In this document: positions 15,887 through 24,566 of the stretch, one piece after another
Numbering within the stretch: position 1 is the stretch's first letter
Layout: every line of letters starts with the position of its first letter
Assembly: GCA_944390495.1 (NCBI GenBank)
Contig: CALXQE010000072.1
Coordinates: 1 to 35,847 of the forward strand
DNA length: 35,847 nucleotides
Direction of reading: 5' to 3'
Source: an uncultured Clostridia bacterium
GTDB taxonomy: Bacteria > Bacillota > Clostridia > UBA1381
Notes under the pieces: generated by a model
The model's input: only the letters and a program-made list of their open reading frames with translations
What the model was told of the DNA's origin: nothing
Databases searched by the model: none
Translations under genes and position numbers: made by a program

Positions 15887-16825
15887 ATGTATATAGGAAT
15901 TGATCTGGGAGGAACAAATGTAGCAATAGGCTGCGTTGATGAAAAAGGTAATATACTTGCGAAAAAATCTTTTCCGACAGAAAGTAAAAGAGGATATAAG
16001 GCGATAGTAAAAGAAATGGCAGACACGATACATGATGTTATGTCAGATATAGGATTAAGTGCAGAGGATATAAAAGCGATCGGAATTGGAAGTCCAGGCA
16101 CTGTTGACCGTGAAAACGGAGTAGTTGTTTTTGCAGGTAATCTTGATATGGTGAAGGTACCTATGGCTGATGAGTTGGGTAAATACTTTAATGTACCTAT
16201 AAATATGGAAAATGACGCAAATGCAGCGGCTTACGGCGAATATATTGTATGTGGTCATGATGCTGACAGCTTTTTGCTTGTCACACTTGGTACAGGTGTT
16301 GGCGGAGGAATAATTCTAAATAAGAAAATATACCGTGGATTTAATAATGCAGGTGCAGAAGTTGGTCATATTACTGTTATGATGGACGGTGAACAGTGTA
16401 CTTGCGGAAAAAAAGGCTGTTATGAATGTTATGCGTCTGTGACAGCGTTAAAAAAACAAACGGAAGATATGATAAAAAAATGTCCTGAAACAATGATGAG
16501 CGAATGGGTAAAGGAGCATGGTCATATCAGCGGCAGAACAGCATTTGAATGTGCTGATAAAGGAGATAAAGCAGCTATCGAAGTCCGTGATAATTACCTT
16601 AAATATGTAGCAGAAGGTATTACAAGTCTTATGAATATATTCCAGCCTGAAATAATTGTAATAGGCGGAGGAATAAGTAAAGAAGGGGATACATTATTAA
16701 ATCCTGTAAAGGAATTTTGTTACAAAAATGATTTTAATAAATTTATGCCGAAAACAAAAATACAAATTGCAAAATTATTTAATGATGCAGGTATTGTTGG
16801 GGCAGCTATGGCTGCAAAAATGTAA
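15887..16825 (+). CDS. ROK family sugar kinase, probably glucokinase
   Basis: 312-aa cytoplasmic kinase that phosphorylates glucose or a related hexose with ATP. The phosphate-binding GIDLGGTN is at 4-11, the catalytic Asp110 lies in MENDANAAA, and the ATP-site LVTLGTGVGGGI is at 131-143. The ROK zinc site is intact: His161 in GHITV plus CTCGKKGC (Cys171, Cys173, Cys178). There is no N-terminal DNA-binding domain, so it is an enzyme rather than a ROK repressor. Length and the E-V-G-H-I sequence favour glucokinase, but an N-acetylhexosamine or fructose kinase is not excluded. SD AGGAGG is 6 bases before ATG; the gene is monocistronic between a promoter and a strong terminator. Confidence 0.9.
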   Translation: MYIGIDLGGTNVAIGCVDEKGNILAKKSFPTESKRGYKAIVKEMADTIHDVMSDIGLSAEDIKAIGIGSPGTVDRENGVVVFAGNLDMVKVPMADELGKYFNVPINMENDANAAAYGEYIVCGHDADSFLLVTLGTGVGGGIILNKKIYRGFNNAGAEVGHITVMMDGEQCTCGKKGCYECYASVTALKKQTEDMIKKCPETMMSEWVKEHGHISGRTAFECADKGDKAAIEVRDNYLKYVAEGITSLMNIFQPEIIVIGGGISKEGDTLLNPVKEFCYKNDFNKFMPKTKIQIAKLFNDAGIVGAAMAAKM

Positions 16826-16826
16826 T

Positions 16827-16860
16827 AAAAAACCGCCTTGAGCAAGAGGCGGTTTTTTTT
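16827..16860. terminator. Bidirectional terminator between ROK kinase and secF
   Basis: AAAAAACCGCCT / AGGCGGTTTTTT stem with a TGAGCAAG loop, flanked by A-run and T-run, so it works for the plus-strand kinase gene and the convergent minus-strand secDF operon. Confidence 0.92.
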
Positions 16861-16863
16861 ATA

Positions 16864-17781
16864 TTAGTTCTTTTTGTTTGAACGTCTTTGAGCTGCAGCT
16901 TCAGCTTTAGCTTGCATGCTTGACTCTCTCCAAGATGCCCAGAATGTACTTGCAATAAATATTGAAGTATAAGCACCGGCGATAATACCAACAATAAGAG
17001 GAAGTGCGAAATCTCTGATTGTTGATACGCCAAGAATATAAATAAGGACGATTGTAATAAGTGTTGTTATAGTTGAGTTGATTGTACGTCCTAATGTTTC
17101 AAAGATACTTCTGTTTACAAGTTCTGAAACAGATTCGTTCTTCTTTCTGAACTTCATATTCTCACGAATTCTATCGAAGATAACGATTGTATTATTGATG
17201 GAGTAACCGACTACCGTAAGCATCGCTGCAATAAAAGTTGTGTTAAGCGGTATATTTGTTATAGTGTAAACAGCTGCCATAACAAGTACGTTTATAGCAA
17301 GAGCAATAACCGCCGTTACAGCACTTCTCCATTCAAATCTAATAGCGATGTAGATAAGGATACATACTATTGCAAGAAGTGTGTACATAAGAGCTTTTCT
17401 CTGTACCTCAAGACCAAAACTTGCTGATGCAGATGAAACTGATACAAGGTCTTCATCTGAAAGTGAGTACTTATCCTTGATCGCGTTGAATATATCCTGT
17501 CTTACACTATCTTCAACAGGAGGTGTTTTGATAACGGCAATTTCATTTGTTGAGCCTTTCTGTACAGTTGCGTTTACTGTGTCAACTGTGTTTTCCTGAA
17601 TAAGGTCTGCAACTTCTTTGTTATCAAACTCTGTGTGCATATTAACCTGCATTCTTACACCGCCCATGAATTCAACGTCAAAGTTAAATCCGCCGTGTAC
17701 TATATACATAATAATTCCGACTGCAACAATTAGTGCGGGAATAATCACAAATTTCCATCTGTTTTTAGTTAAATCCTTCAT
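16864..17781 (-). CDS. secF: Protein translocase subunit SecF
   Basis: 305-aa membrane partner of SecD that uses the proton-motive force to help pull exported proteins through SecYEG. A first membrane segment (about 11-29) is followed by the signature FDVEFMGGVRMQV, a small periplasmic-side domain, then five membrane segments with VVGYSINNTIVIFDRIRENMK and LGRTINSTITTLITI. The C-terminus is basic (AQRRSNKKN). Its ATG shares one base with the secD stop (TAATG), giving tight coupling. Confidence 0.97.
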   Translation of the reverse strand: MKDLTKNRWKFVIIPALIVAVGIIMYIVHGGFNFDVEFMGGVRMQVNMHTEFDNKEVADLIQENTVDTVNATVQKGSTNEIAVIKTPPVEDSVRQDIFNAIKDKYSLSDEDLVSVSSASASFGLEVQRKALMYTLLAIVCILIYIAIRFEWRSAVTAVIALAINVLVMAAVYTITNIPLNTTFIAAMLTVVGYSINNTIVIFDRIRENMKFRKKNESVSELVNRSIFETLGRTINSTITTLITIVLIYILGVSTIRDFALPLIVGIIAGAYTSIFIASTFWASWRESSMQAKAEAAAQRRSNKKN

Positions 17782-19088
17782 TATTCTGCCGCACCTCCTT
17801 TTTTAGCTTTTGCATTGTAGAAAAGACTTCTGTTTTCTATACCGATATTAACAAGCTGCTTTAGAAGGAACTTTGTAATAACGATAGCAGTAAACATACT
17901 CAAAACAACACCAATACCAAGAGTTGTAGCAAATCCTGTTACTGTACCGATACCTGAAATGTAAAGAACGATACATGAAATTATAGTAGTTACATTTGAG
18001 TCAAGGATTGCAGAGAATGCCTTATCAAAACCTGATGAAACAGAAGCTCTGATTGTTTTTCCTACCCTTAGTTCTTCTTTCATTCTTTCAAATATAATAC
18101 AGTCTGCATCGACCGCCATACCAATGGAAAGAACGATACCGGCTATACCTGAAAGTGAAAGATTTACATGGAATACACCCATAGCAAGTCCTATAAGACC
18201 AACATATATAAGAAGTGATATGTCAGCTATAAGACCTGGGATTCTGTACATGACAACCATGAATATCATAATAAGAATAACACCGATTGCAGCAGCAATT
18301 AAGCTTGTTTTAAGAGCGTTAGGACCAAGCTCAGCACCGACAGTTTCCTTTGATATAACTTCAAGGTCAAACGGAAGCTGACCTGATTTAATCTGGTTAG
18401 CAAGAGTTTCGGCTGTTTCCGGTGTAAAGCTACCTGAAATTACGCAAGAGTCAGAATTGATTTCTTCAGATACCATTGGGCTTGACACTTCTTCACCATC
18501 CATTTGGATTGAAATGTAGTTTTTACCTTCACTTGCACGTGCAGCAGCTGCCTTTGTGGCATCTGCAAACTTTTGCTTTGCTTCAGCATTAAACTCTACC
18601 TTAACATAAGGTATTGAAGAACCGTTTTGTTCTACCGGTCCATACTGGTATGATGCGTCCTTAATATCTGTCGCACCGTCAAGAACTACGTTGCCGTCTG
18701 CATCATTAAATGTAAGTTTTGCAACGTTACCAAGTAGATTAGCCGCTTCGTCAGTATTTGTAACTGATGGGATTTCTACTGTGATTTTTCCTGCCTCGCC
18801 TTGTGATATACGAGCTTCTGTATATCCTGCGTTTGTCATACGAGTTTGGAAAATTGATTCAACGACCTGCATTTGGTCTTCTGTTGGGGCATCTGTTTTT
18901 GCCTGGAATGTAATTACTGAACCACCGGCAAGGTCGATACCTTTTTTGATACCCTTTTCGCCGAAAGCACCGTCATAAGAAAATCCTGCTATGTTAAATC
19001 CTATGAAAGCAACATAGTTTAGGATAATGGCAAGTGCAACGACAAAACAAAGAGTAACAATGCTCTTTTTTTTCATTTGCTTTTCCAT
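17781..19088 (-). CDS. secD: Protein translocase subunit SecD
   Basis: 435-aa accessory translocase subunit. A membrane segment at about 9-30 is followed by GIKKGIDLAGGSVITF, the P1-type extracytoplasmic domain, then five C-terminal membrane segments with LSIGMAVDADCIIFERMKEE and SNVTTIISCIVLY. SecD and SecF are separate chains here, not fused as in Bacillus. Start: the first ATG (19088) has AAGGAAAGG just upstream; a second in-frame ATG at 19076 is 12 bases from the nearest AGG and less likely. Own promoter at 19148-19176. Confidence 0.97.
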   Translation of the reverse strand: MEKQMKKKSIVTLCFVVALAIILNYVAFIGFNIAGFSYDGAFGEKGIKKGIDLAGGSVITFQAKTDAPTEDQMQVVESIFQTRMTNAGYTEARISQGEAGKITVEIPSVTNTDEAANLLGNVAKLTFNDADGNVVLDGATDIKDASYQYGPVEQNGSSIPYVKVEFNAEAKQKFADATKAAAARASEGKNYISIQMDGEEVSSPMVSEEINSDSCVISGSFTPETAETLANQIKSGQLPFDLEVISKETVGAELGPNALKTSLIAAAIGVILIMIFMVVMYRIPGLIADISLLIYVGLIGLAMGVFHVNLSLSGIAGIVLSIGMAVDADCIIFERMKEELRVGKTIRASVSSGFDKAFSAILDSNVTTIISCIVLYISGIGTVTGFATTLGIGVVLSMFTAIVITKFLLKQLVNIGIENRSLFYNAKAKKGGAAE

Positions 19089-19147
19089 TCCTTTCCTTAG
19101 GGCTTTTATTTGCTCATTAAAAACCCATTATAAAATAGCATAAAGTT

Positions 19148-19176
19148 ATTATACAGCGGTAAACTATTATAGTCAA
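19148..19176 (-). promoter_or_regulatory. Sigma-A promoter of secDF
   Basis: Minus-strand -35 TTGACT (19176-19171) and consensus -10 TATAAT (19153-19148) with a 17-base spacer, about 60 bases upstream of secD. Confidence 0.75.
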
Positions 19177-19185
19177 CAAAAATCG

Positions 19186-19203
19186 TGTTACTATAATGTA
19201 ACA
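19186..19203. promoter_or_regulatory. Dyad TGTTAC-N6-GTAACA upstream of secDF
   Basis: A perfect 6+6 dyad with a 6-base AT-only centre, just upstream of the secDF -35 box, and a further CGTTACA half-site about 6 bases on. It lies between the divergent secDF and rnr promoters and looks like an operator for an unidentified regulator. Confidence 0.35.
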
Positions 19204-19282
19204 AAAACGTTACAAAAAGGTTAAACAAAACGTCATAAATAACAATAATATGACAAATGTGTAGACTACTTAAAAATGAGTA

Positions 19283-19312
19283 TTGACACGTTGTATGTTT
19301 ATAGAATAAAAT
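19283..19312 (+). promoter_or_regulatory. Sigma-A promoter of rnr
   Basis: Consensus -35 TTGACA (19283-19288) and -10 TAAAAT (19307-19312) with an 18-base spacer, about 43 bases before the rnr start. Confidence 0.6.
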
Positions 19313-19354
19313 ATAAAGGACAAGTGTTGGTAAAGTAAAAACAGGAGAATATTT

Positions 19355-21592
19355 ATGGACAGAAAAGAAAAAATTTTTGCATATATTAACTCTAATGAAT
19401 ATGTGCCCCTTAAATTTCAGGAAATGATGATTGTTCTTGACGTACCAGAAAGTGATGAGGAAGAATTAAGAAATATACTTCATGAGCTTTGCATGGAAGG
19501 TAAAATTGTTGAAACAAAAAAAGGAAGATATGTTTCAATAGAGCATGAAGGACAGCTTTTAGCCGGAAAACTTGTTTGCAATTCAAGAGGTCATTTTGGA
19601 TTTGTGATAAGCGATGAGGAAGACAAAGAGGATGTATTTGTGTCAGGTGATGATATGGGTACAGCTTTAAACGGTGACAGAGTCCTTATAAGAATTGATA
19701 CAGGATACGAAGGCGGAAATCATAAGCAGGGAAAGGTTATTAAAATTTTAGAGCGTTCCAACAGGCTTATTGTAGGAGTAGTGTATAAGAAAAAAGATGG
19801 ACATATATTTGTAAAAGCTGATAACAGACAGATATATGCCAAATTTGTAATTCCGATAGATAAATCTATGGAAGCTCAGGTTGGTGACAGAGTTGCGCTT
19901 GAACCGAAAAAATATAAAGACGGACACAAGGTTATTGGCGAAGTATTAAGTCTTTTAGGCAGTGAAGAGTCGTTAAAGAGCTGTATTGAAGGAATCATAC
20001 TTGAAAACGGAATAAAACAGGAATTTGATTCAGCTACTTTAAGAGAGACTGCAAAAATTCCTGAAAATGTTTCCGAAGCGCAGCTTGACGGTCGTGAAGA
20101 TTTAAGGGATATGCTTATTTTTACCATAGACGGAGATGATGCACGTGATTTTGATGATGCTGTATCTGCAACGTACGAGAAAGATGGTAATTATACACTT
20201 GGTGTTCATATAGCAGATGTTTCGGAGTATGTAACCGATGGAAGTGCTATCGAACTTGAAGCATACGAAAGAGGTACAAGCGTGTATCTTGCAGACAGAG
20301 TTATTCCTATGCTTCCTGAAAAATTATCAAATGGTATATGCAGTTTAAACCCCAATGTGGACAGACTGACTTTAAGCTGTTTTATGGAAATAAATCCTCA
20401 AGGGGAAGTTGTAGAGCATAGACTTGTAAAAACGGTCATTAATTCCAAGGAAAGAATGACATATAATAATGTAAATAAAATGTTGGAAGATAACGACGAG
20501 ATTTTATGCGAACGATATAAACATTTACTTCCTACATTAAAAATTATGGAAAAACTTGCGTCAATTCTGCGTAATAAAAGAATTAAGAGAGGTTCGATTA
20601 ATTTTGATTTCCCTGAAACAAAGGTGAAAGTAAATGAGTATGGCGAACCTGTAAGCATTGAAAAAGACATAAGAGGCGTTTCAAATAAAATGATAGAGGA
20701 GTTTATGCTTTGTGCGAATGAAACAGTTGCAGAATATGCGTACTGGTCAGAGCTTCCTTTTATTTACAGAAACCATGAAGCACCTTCACTTGAAAAGATA
20801 ACATCATTTAATTCATTTATTATGAATTTTGGATTATCCTTTAAAGGAAAGATTGATAAGGACAATCCTATTCATCCAAAGGCACTTCAAAATATTTTAG
20901 ATGCAGTTGAAGGAACACCAGAGGAAAGAATAGTGTCAATGAATATGCTTCATTCATTAATGAAAGCTAAGTATAGTGAAGAAAATATGGGACATTTTGG
21001 TTTGGCGGCAAAATATTACTGCCACTTTACTTCACCAATAAGACGTTATCCTGATTTAGCTATACACAGAATATTAAAGGACTTTATAGACGGAAAGTTT
21101 GAAGAAAACAGTTTGTTAAAATCCTATGTTGCCGCAGCGTCAATACAGTCAAGCGAGTGCGAAGTTAATGCAGAACATACGGAACGTGATGTTGATGACC
21201 TTATGAAAACAGCATATATGCGTAATTTTGTTGGTGATAGCTTTGACGGTGTTGTGGCAAATGTAATGAGCTTCGGTATGTTTGTGGAACTTGAAAATTC
21301 AGTTGAAGGATTAATTCGTGCAGAAAATATGACCGATGACTACTATATATATGAAGAGAGTACAGCATCTTTAGTAGGTAAAAGAAAAGGCAAGGTTTAT
21401 AAAACAGGTGATAAAGTACGTGTGGTTTTAGCAAGAGCTGATATTATGCTTAGACAGATTGATTTTGTGCTTGAAAAGGACGCAGACAAAAAACTTTTAA
21501 AGAGTTTTAAAGAAAAAAAGAACGGACACAATCACGATAAGAAAAAGAAGAAAAAACAACTAAAATATAAAGGAAAGAAAAAACATGGATGA
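19355..21592 (+). CDS. rnr: Ribonuclease R
   Basis: 745-aa processive 3'-5' exoribonuclease acting on structured RNA, rRNA fragments and trans-translation targets. A winged-helix region (about 1-65) precedes two cold-shock-type OB folds (about 65-215). The RNB catalytic domain follows, with the DGDDARDFDDAV Asp cluster and YLADRVIPMLPEKLSNGICSL (quoted here only as family hallmark, residues about 315-335), then an S1 domain near 625-705 (FDGVVANVMSFGMFVELE). The C-terminal tail is a lysine-rich stretch with KKKKKK, usual for RNase R and thought to bind RNA. SD AGGAG is 7 bases before ATG. The 3' end overlaps the methyltransferase start by 8 bases. smpB and tmRNA, common neighbours of rnr, are not seen here. 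Confidence 0.97.
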   Translation: MDRKEKIFAYINSNEYVPLKFQEMMIVLDVPESDEEELRNILHELCMEGKIVETKKGRYVSIEHEGQLLAGKLVCNSRGHFGFVISDEEDKEDVFVSGDDMGTALNGDRVLIRIDTGYEGGNHKQGKVIKILERSNRLIVGVVYKKKDGHIFVKADNRQIYAKFVIPIDKSMEAQVGDRVALEPKKYKDGHKVIGEVLSLLGSEESLKSCIEGIILENGIKQEFDSATLRETAKIPENVSEAQLDGREDLRDMLIFTIDGDDARDFDDAVSATYEKDGNYTLGVHIADVSEYVTDGSAIELEAYERGTSVYLADRVIPMLPEKLSNGICSLNPNVDRLTLSCFMEINPQGEVVEHRLVKTVINSKERMTYNNVNKMLEDNDEILCERYKHLLPTLKIMEKLASILRNKRIKRGSINFDFPETKVKVNEYGEPVSIEKDIRGVSNKMIEEFMLCANETVAEYAYWSELPFIYRNHEAPSLEKITSFNSFIMNFGLSFKGKIDKDNPIHPKALQNILDAVEGTPEERIVSMNMLHSLMKAKYSEENMGHFGLAAKYYCHFTSPIRRYPDLAIHRILKDFIDGKFEENSLLKSYVAAASIQSSECEVNAEHTERDVDDLMKTAYMRNFVGDSFDGVVANVMSFGMFVELENSVEGLIRAENMTDDYYIYEESTASLVGKRKGKVYKTGDKVRVVLARADIMLRQIDFVLEKDADKKLLKSFKEKKNGHNHDKKKKKKQLKYKGKKKHG

Positions 21593-22727
21593 ATTTGAAA
21601 TTGTAGTTCCTACTTTGCTTGGACTTGAATCCCTTACGTCACGTGAGATAAAGCGTTTAGGATATGAGAATGTAAAAGTTGAGGACGGACGTGTTACATT
21701 TACAGGAGATATGGAGGCGGTTTATAGGGCGAATACATGGATAAGGACAGGAGAACGTGTGCTTATAAAAGTTGGTGAGTTTACGGCAGTAACATTTGAG
21801 GAGTTGTTTGAAGGTGCAAAATCACTTGACTGGAGTAGGTGGATAGGTAAAAATGATGCGTTTCCTGTGAAGGGATATTCTTTAAAGTCAAAACTTGCAA
21901 GTGTAAGGGACTGTCAAGCTATAATTAAAAAAGCAGTGGCACAGAATCTTTCTGATAAATACGGCATTGAGTGGCTACCTGAAGATGGGATAAATTATCA
22001 GATACAATTTTCACTTATGAAGGATAAAGTAACTCTTATGATTGACACAACAGGGGAAGGGCTTCATAAACGAGGTTACAGACAAATTTCAAATGTGGCA
22101 CCGCTAAAGGAAACATTGGCAGCTGCACTTGTGGAAATAAGTTTTTGGAAATTCGAGTATCCGTTATGTGATCCGTTTTGTGGTTCGGGAACGATTCCGA
22201 TAGAGGCGGCAATGATAAAGAAAAATATTGCTCCGGGAAGAAACAGAAGTTTTGCGGCAGATTTATTTTCTCAAATGGATAAAAAAATAGTAGAGCGTGT
22301 TAAAGATGAGGCATTTTCTCTTGAACGTGACATTCCGCTGGAAATATACGCATATGATATAGATAAAGATAATGTATCGCTTTCGGCAAGCAACGCAGAA
22401 AAGGCCGGAGTTGGTAAGTATATTAAAGTAGATTGTGCTGATGCAAGGGAAATTAAATTTAATATGCCGTATGGTACAATTATATGTAATCCTCCATACG
22501 GTGAACGAATCAGTGACGTAAAGGAATGTGAAAAACTTTATAGGGATATAGGAAAATCATTTCAGGCTTTAGATAGATGGTCGTATTATATTCTAACATC
22601 TAATGAACATTTTGAAGATTACTTCGGAAGAAAGGCAAATAAAAAACGCAAACTTTATAATGGTATGATAAAGTGTGATTATTATCAATATTTTGGTGAA
22701 AGACCTCCAAAGAAACAGCAAAAATAG
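21585..22727 (+). CDS. THUMP-domain class I RNA methyltransferase (RlmL/YpsC-like)
   Basis: 380-aa SAM-dependent methyltransferase related to the N-terminal half of E. coli RlmL and to Bacillus YpsC, so probably a 23S rRNA guanine-N2 methyltransferase. A ferredoxin-like/THUMP region covers about 1-160, with the GEGLHKRGYR motif at 157-166. The Rossmann domain has the SAM motif DPFCGSGTIPIEA (196-208) and the catalytic NPPYG (302-306). It is often annotated as an N6-adenine DNA methylase because of NPPY, but the THUMP domain argues for RNA. The ATG lies 8 bases inside the end of rnr, so translation should be coupled, and both genes act on rRNA. Confidence 0.9.
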   Translation: MDEFEIVVPTLLGLESLTSREIKRLGYENVKVEDGRVTFTGDMEAVYRANTWIRTGERVLIKVGEFTAVTFEELFEGAKSLDWSRWIGKNDAFPVKGYSLKSKLASVRDCQAIIKKAVAQNLSDKYGIEWLPEDGINYQIQFSLMKDKVTLMIDTTGEGLHKRGYRQISNVAPLKETLAAALVEISFWKFEYPLCDPFCGSGTIPIEAAMIKKNIAPGRNRSFAADLFSQMDKKIVERVKDEAFSLERDIPLEIYAYDIDKDNVSLSASNAEKAGVGKYIKVDCADAREIKFNMPYGTIICNPPYGERISDVKECEKLYRDIGKSFQALDRWSYYILTSNEHFEDYFGRKANKKRKLYNGMIKCDYYQYFGERPPKKQQK

Positions 22728-22737
22728 ACAAAAAATA

Positions 22738-22766
22738 TTGACTATAATATGTGGTTGTGGTAAAAT
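22738..22766 (+). promoter_or_regulatory. Sigma-A promoter of the NfeD-SPFH pair
   Basis: -35 TTGACT (22738-22743), 17-base spacer, -10 TAAAAT (22761-22766). It starts 10 bases after the methyltransferase stop, so the pair can be expressed apart from rnr. Confidence 0.6.
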
Positions 22767-22789
22767 CTAATAAAAGGAGGTATAAGTTT

Positions 22790-23221
22790 ATGGATTATGC
22801 TGTAATAATATGGCTTTTGGGAATTATTGCATTTGTAGTTTTAGAGGCTGTAACATATCAAATGGTCAGTATATGGTTTGCACTCGGTGCAGTTGGTGGA
22901 CTTATAGCCTCTTTGGCAGGAGGAAATTTTACTGTACAGTTTGTGTTGTTCCTTGTACTTTCAGCAATTTTTATTGTGTTTCTAAGACCATTTTCAAAAA
23001 AACTGATAAAAAATAAAAAGATAAACACAAATATTGACAGCCTGTATGGTAAAGATGTTTTGATTCTGTCAGATACTAACGCTTTGGAGGGTACAGGTAA
23101 GGTGGACGGAATGGTTTGGACTGTCAGAAGTATTGACGGTCAGAACATTACTAAGGGTACAACTGCCAAAGTTGAAAAAATTGAGGGTGTAAAATTGATT
23201 GTGAAAAGAAAGGAAGGATAG
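22790..23221 (+). CDS. NfeD-like membrane protein with C-terminal OB domain
   Basis: 143-aa protein: two to three membrane segments in residues 3-68 (IIWLLGIIAFVVLEAV, then glycine/alanine-rich and VLFLVLSAIFIVFL), followed by a small soluble beta domain (about 80-143) ending VKLIVKRKEG, the OB fold of short NfeD proteins. Such proteins pair with SPFH/stomatin partners and act in membrane organisation or quality control. The SPFH gene starts 2 bases after the stop. Start: ATG 22790 with SD AAAGGAGG 9 bases upstream; an in-frame GTG at 22751 lies inside the promoter and is rejected. Confidence 0.88.
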   Translation: MDYAVIIWLLGIIAFVVLEAVTYQMVSIWFALGAVGGLIASLAGGNFTVQFVLFLVLSAIFIVFLRPFSKKLIKNKKINTNIDSLYGKDVLILSDTNALEGTGKVDGMVWTVRSIDGQNITKGTTAKVEKIEGVKLIVKRKEG

Positions 23222-23223
23222 TT

Positions 23224-24117
23224 ATGATAGCGATTTTTATTATTGTACTTCTTATATTTATCATTTTAATTGCAAATATTAAAATTGTTCCCCAGGCACA
23301 TTCATACATAATTGAACGTTTTGGAGGTTACCATGATACATGGGGTGTAGGACTTCATTTCAAGGTGCCATTCATTGACAGAATTGCAAAAAAGGTAAAT
23401 CTAAAAGAACATGTTGTAGATTTTCCGCCTCAGCCTGTTATAACAAAAGATAATGTAACAATGCAGATAGATACCGTTGTATATTATCAGATAACAGACC
23501 CTAAGCTTTTTGCTTATGGTGTTGAAAGACCAATGATGGCGATTGAAAACTTGACAGCAACAACTCTTAGAAATATTATAGGTGACCTTGAACTTGATGA
23601 AACACTTACATCGAGAGATACTGTTAATACAAAAATGCGTGCAATACTTGACGAAGCGACAGATCCATGGGGTATAAAAATTAACAGAGTAGAACTTAAA
23701 AATATAATGCCTCCTGCTGAAATACAGGATGCTATGGAACGACAGATGAAAGCAGAAAGAGAAAGAAGAGAATCAATTCTTCGTGCAGAGGGTGAAAAGA
23801 AATCTGCTATTTTGCTTGCAGAAGGTGAAAAAGAGTCTGCCATTTTACGTGCAGAAGCAAAGAAGCAGGCAGCTATTAAGGAAGCTGAAGGTCAGGCAGA
23901 GGCTATTATAACAGTGCAAACAGCTGTTGCAGAGGGTATCAGACGAATTAATGAATCAAATCCAGGTGATCCTTATATTGCACTTAAAGCATTGGAAAGC
24001 TTTGAAAAGGCGGCAGACGGAAAGGCTACTAAGATAATTATACCGTCAGAAATACAGGGTTTGGCAGGCTTGGCTACATCTGTTAAGGAAATAATGAGTA
24101 ATGAAGTAAAGAAATGA
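23224..24117 (+). CDS. SPFH/Band 7 (stomatin-like) protein
   Basis: 297-aa membrane-anchored protein. A hydrophobic N-terminal segment (2-20) precedes the stomatin core with VPQAHSYIIERFGGYHDTW, KVPFIDRIAKKVNLKEH and ITDPKLFAYGVERPMMAIEN. From about 168 a long charged, alanine-rich coiled coil runs (ERQMKAERERRES and three AEGEKxSAIL-type repeats) and then a helical tail. It belongs to the YbbK/QmcA group that oligomerises into membrane rings. Operon partner of the upstream NfeD protein, as in the known stomatin-NfeD pairing. Followed by a strong terminator. Confidence 0.94.
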   Translation: MIAIFIIVLLIFIILIANIKIVPQAHSYIIERFGGYHDTWGVGLHFKVPFIDRIAKKVNLKEHVVDFPPQPVITKDNVTMQIDTVVYYQITDPKLFAYGVERPMMAIENLTATTLRNIIGDLELDETLTSRDTVNTKMRAILDEATDPWGIKINRVELKNIMPPAEIQDAMERQMKAERERRESILRAEGEKKSAILLAEGEKESAILRAEAKKQAAIKEAEGQAEAIITVQTAVAEGIRRINESNPGDPYIALKALESFEKAADGKATKIIIPSEIQGLAGLATSVKEIMSNEVKK

Positions 24118-24121
24118 TGTA

Positions 24122-24158
24122 TAGTGTGTTGGCGTTAAAGTCAACACACTATTTTTTA
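24122..24158. terminator. Terminator after the SPFH gene
   Basis: Perfect 10-bp stem TAGTGTGTTG / CAACACACTA with T-run 24152-24158 on the plus strand, 4 bases past the SPFH stop. The stop codon of the convergent 101-aa gene lies in its right arm, so it may end that transcript as well. Confidence 0.9.
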
Positions 24159-24454
24159 TTTGGGCGGCTGATATTTCTTATATGGATTCTGTTGTTTTTT
24201 TGTGATATTTTATCGAGTATATATTTAGTTTCACTGTTTTGGCATTTGCATAGTACAAGTATTTCGCTGTTTGGATTTGCAAAAGCGGCATTACGGACTA
24301 TACCTTCAATTTTATTGGGGCTTTCGGCTGTTTTTATAACCACAAGTGATTCGTATTCGTTTTTTAAAAATGATGAAGTTACTGTTTTTGTAAAGAAGTA
24401 TACGCCGATTGTGAAGAAAATCATTACGACTGATAATAGAAATACATTAAGCAT
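24149..24454 (-). CDS. Small membrane-anchored protein of unknown function
   Basis: 101 aa, family not recognised. Residues 2-23 form one hydrophobic segment (VFLLSVVMIFFTIGVYFF); the remainder is a soluble, probably alpha/beta domain with a predicted strand SEILVLCKC (about 68-76) followed by a helix NSETKYILDKISQKN and RIHIRN. Choice of this strand over the overlapping plus-strand frame: the minus ORF has a strong SD GGAGGTG 7-8 bases before the ATG and a good promoter (TTGTCA-17-TATAAT), and a sensible protein composition; the plus frame has neither. It is transcribed away from aconitase, with the two promoters sharing their -35 bases. Function cannot be given. Confidence 0.75.
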   Translation of the reverse strand: MLNVFLLSVVMIFFTIGVYFFTKTVTSSFLKNEYESLVVIKTAESPNKIEGIVRNAAFANPNSEILVLCKCQNSETKYILDKISQKNNRIHIRNISRPNKK

Positions 24455-24483
24455 TTTTCACACCTCCAATATAGTATATGCTT

Positions 24484-24512
24484 ATTATATTGTTTGTGTT
24501 ATTGCTTGACAA
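24484..24512 (-). promoter_or_regulatory. Promoter of the 101-aa membrane protein gene
   Basis: Minus-strand -35 TTGTCA (24512-24507) and consensus -10 TATAAT (24489-24484), 17-base spacer. Five of six -35 bases are shared with the opposite acn promoter. Confidence 0.65.
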
Positions 24513-24534
24513 ACAGTAATAAATTGTATAAAAT
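24506..24534 (+). promoter_or_regulatory. Promoter of the aconitase gene
   Basis: Consensus -35 TTGACA (24506-24511), 17-base spacer, -10 TAAAAT (24529-24534). Overlaps the divergent promoter. A weak dyad TGTTTG / CAAACA (24491-24496, 24510-24515) covers the shared -35 region. Confidence 0.7.
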
Positions 24535-24566
24535 AATATGAGAAATTAAAAAGCGGAGGGATTATT

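Noticed and set aside
24114..24509. Plus-strand 131-aa open frame after the SPFH gene
   Set aside because: It starts inside the SPFH stop region, runs through the terminator hairpin, and has no SD; the minus-strand frame over the same bases has a strong SD and promoter.
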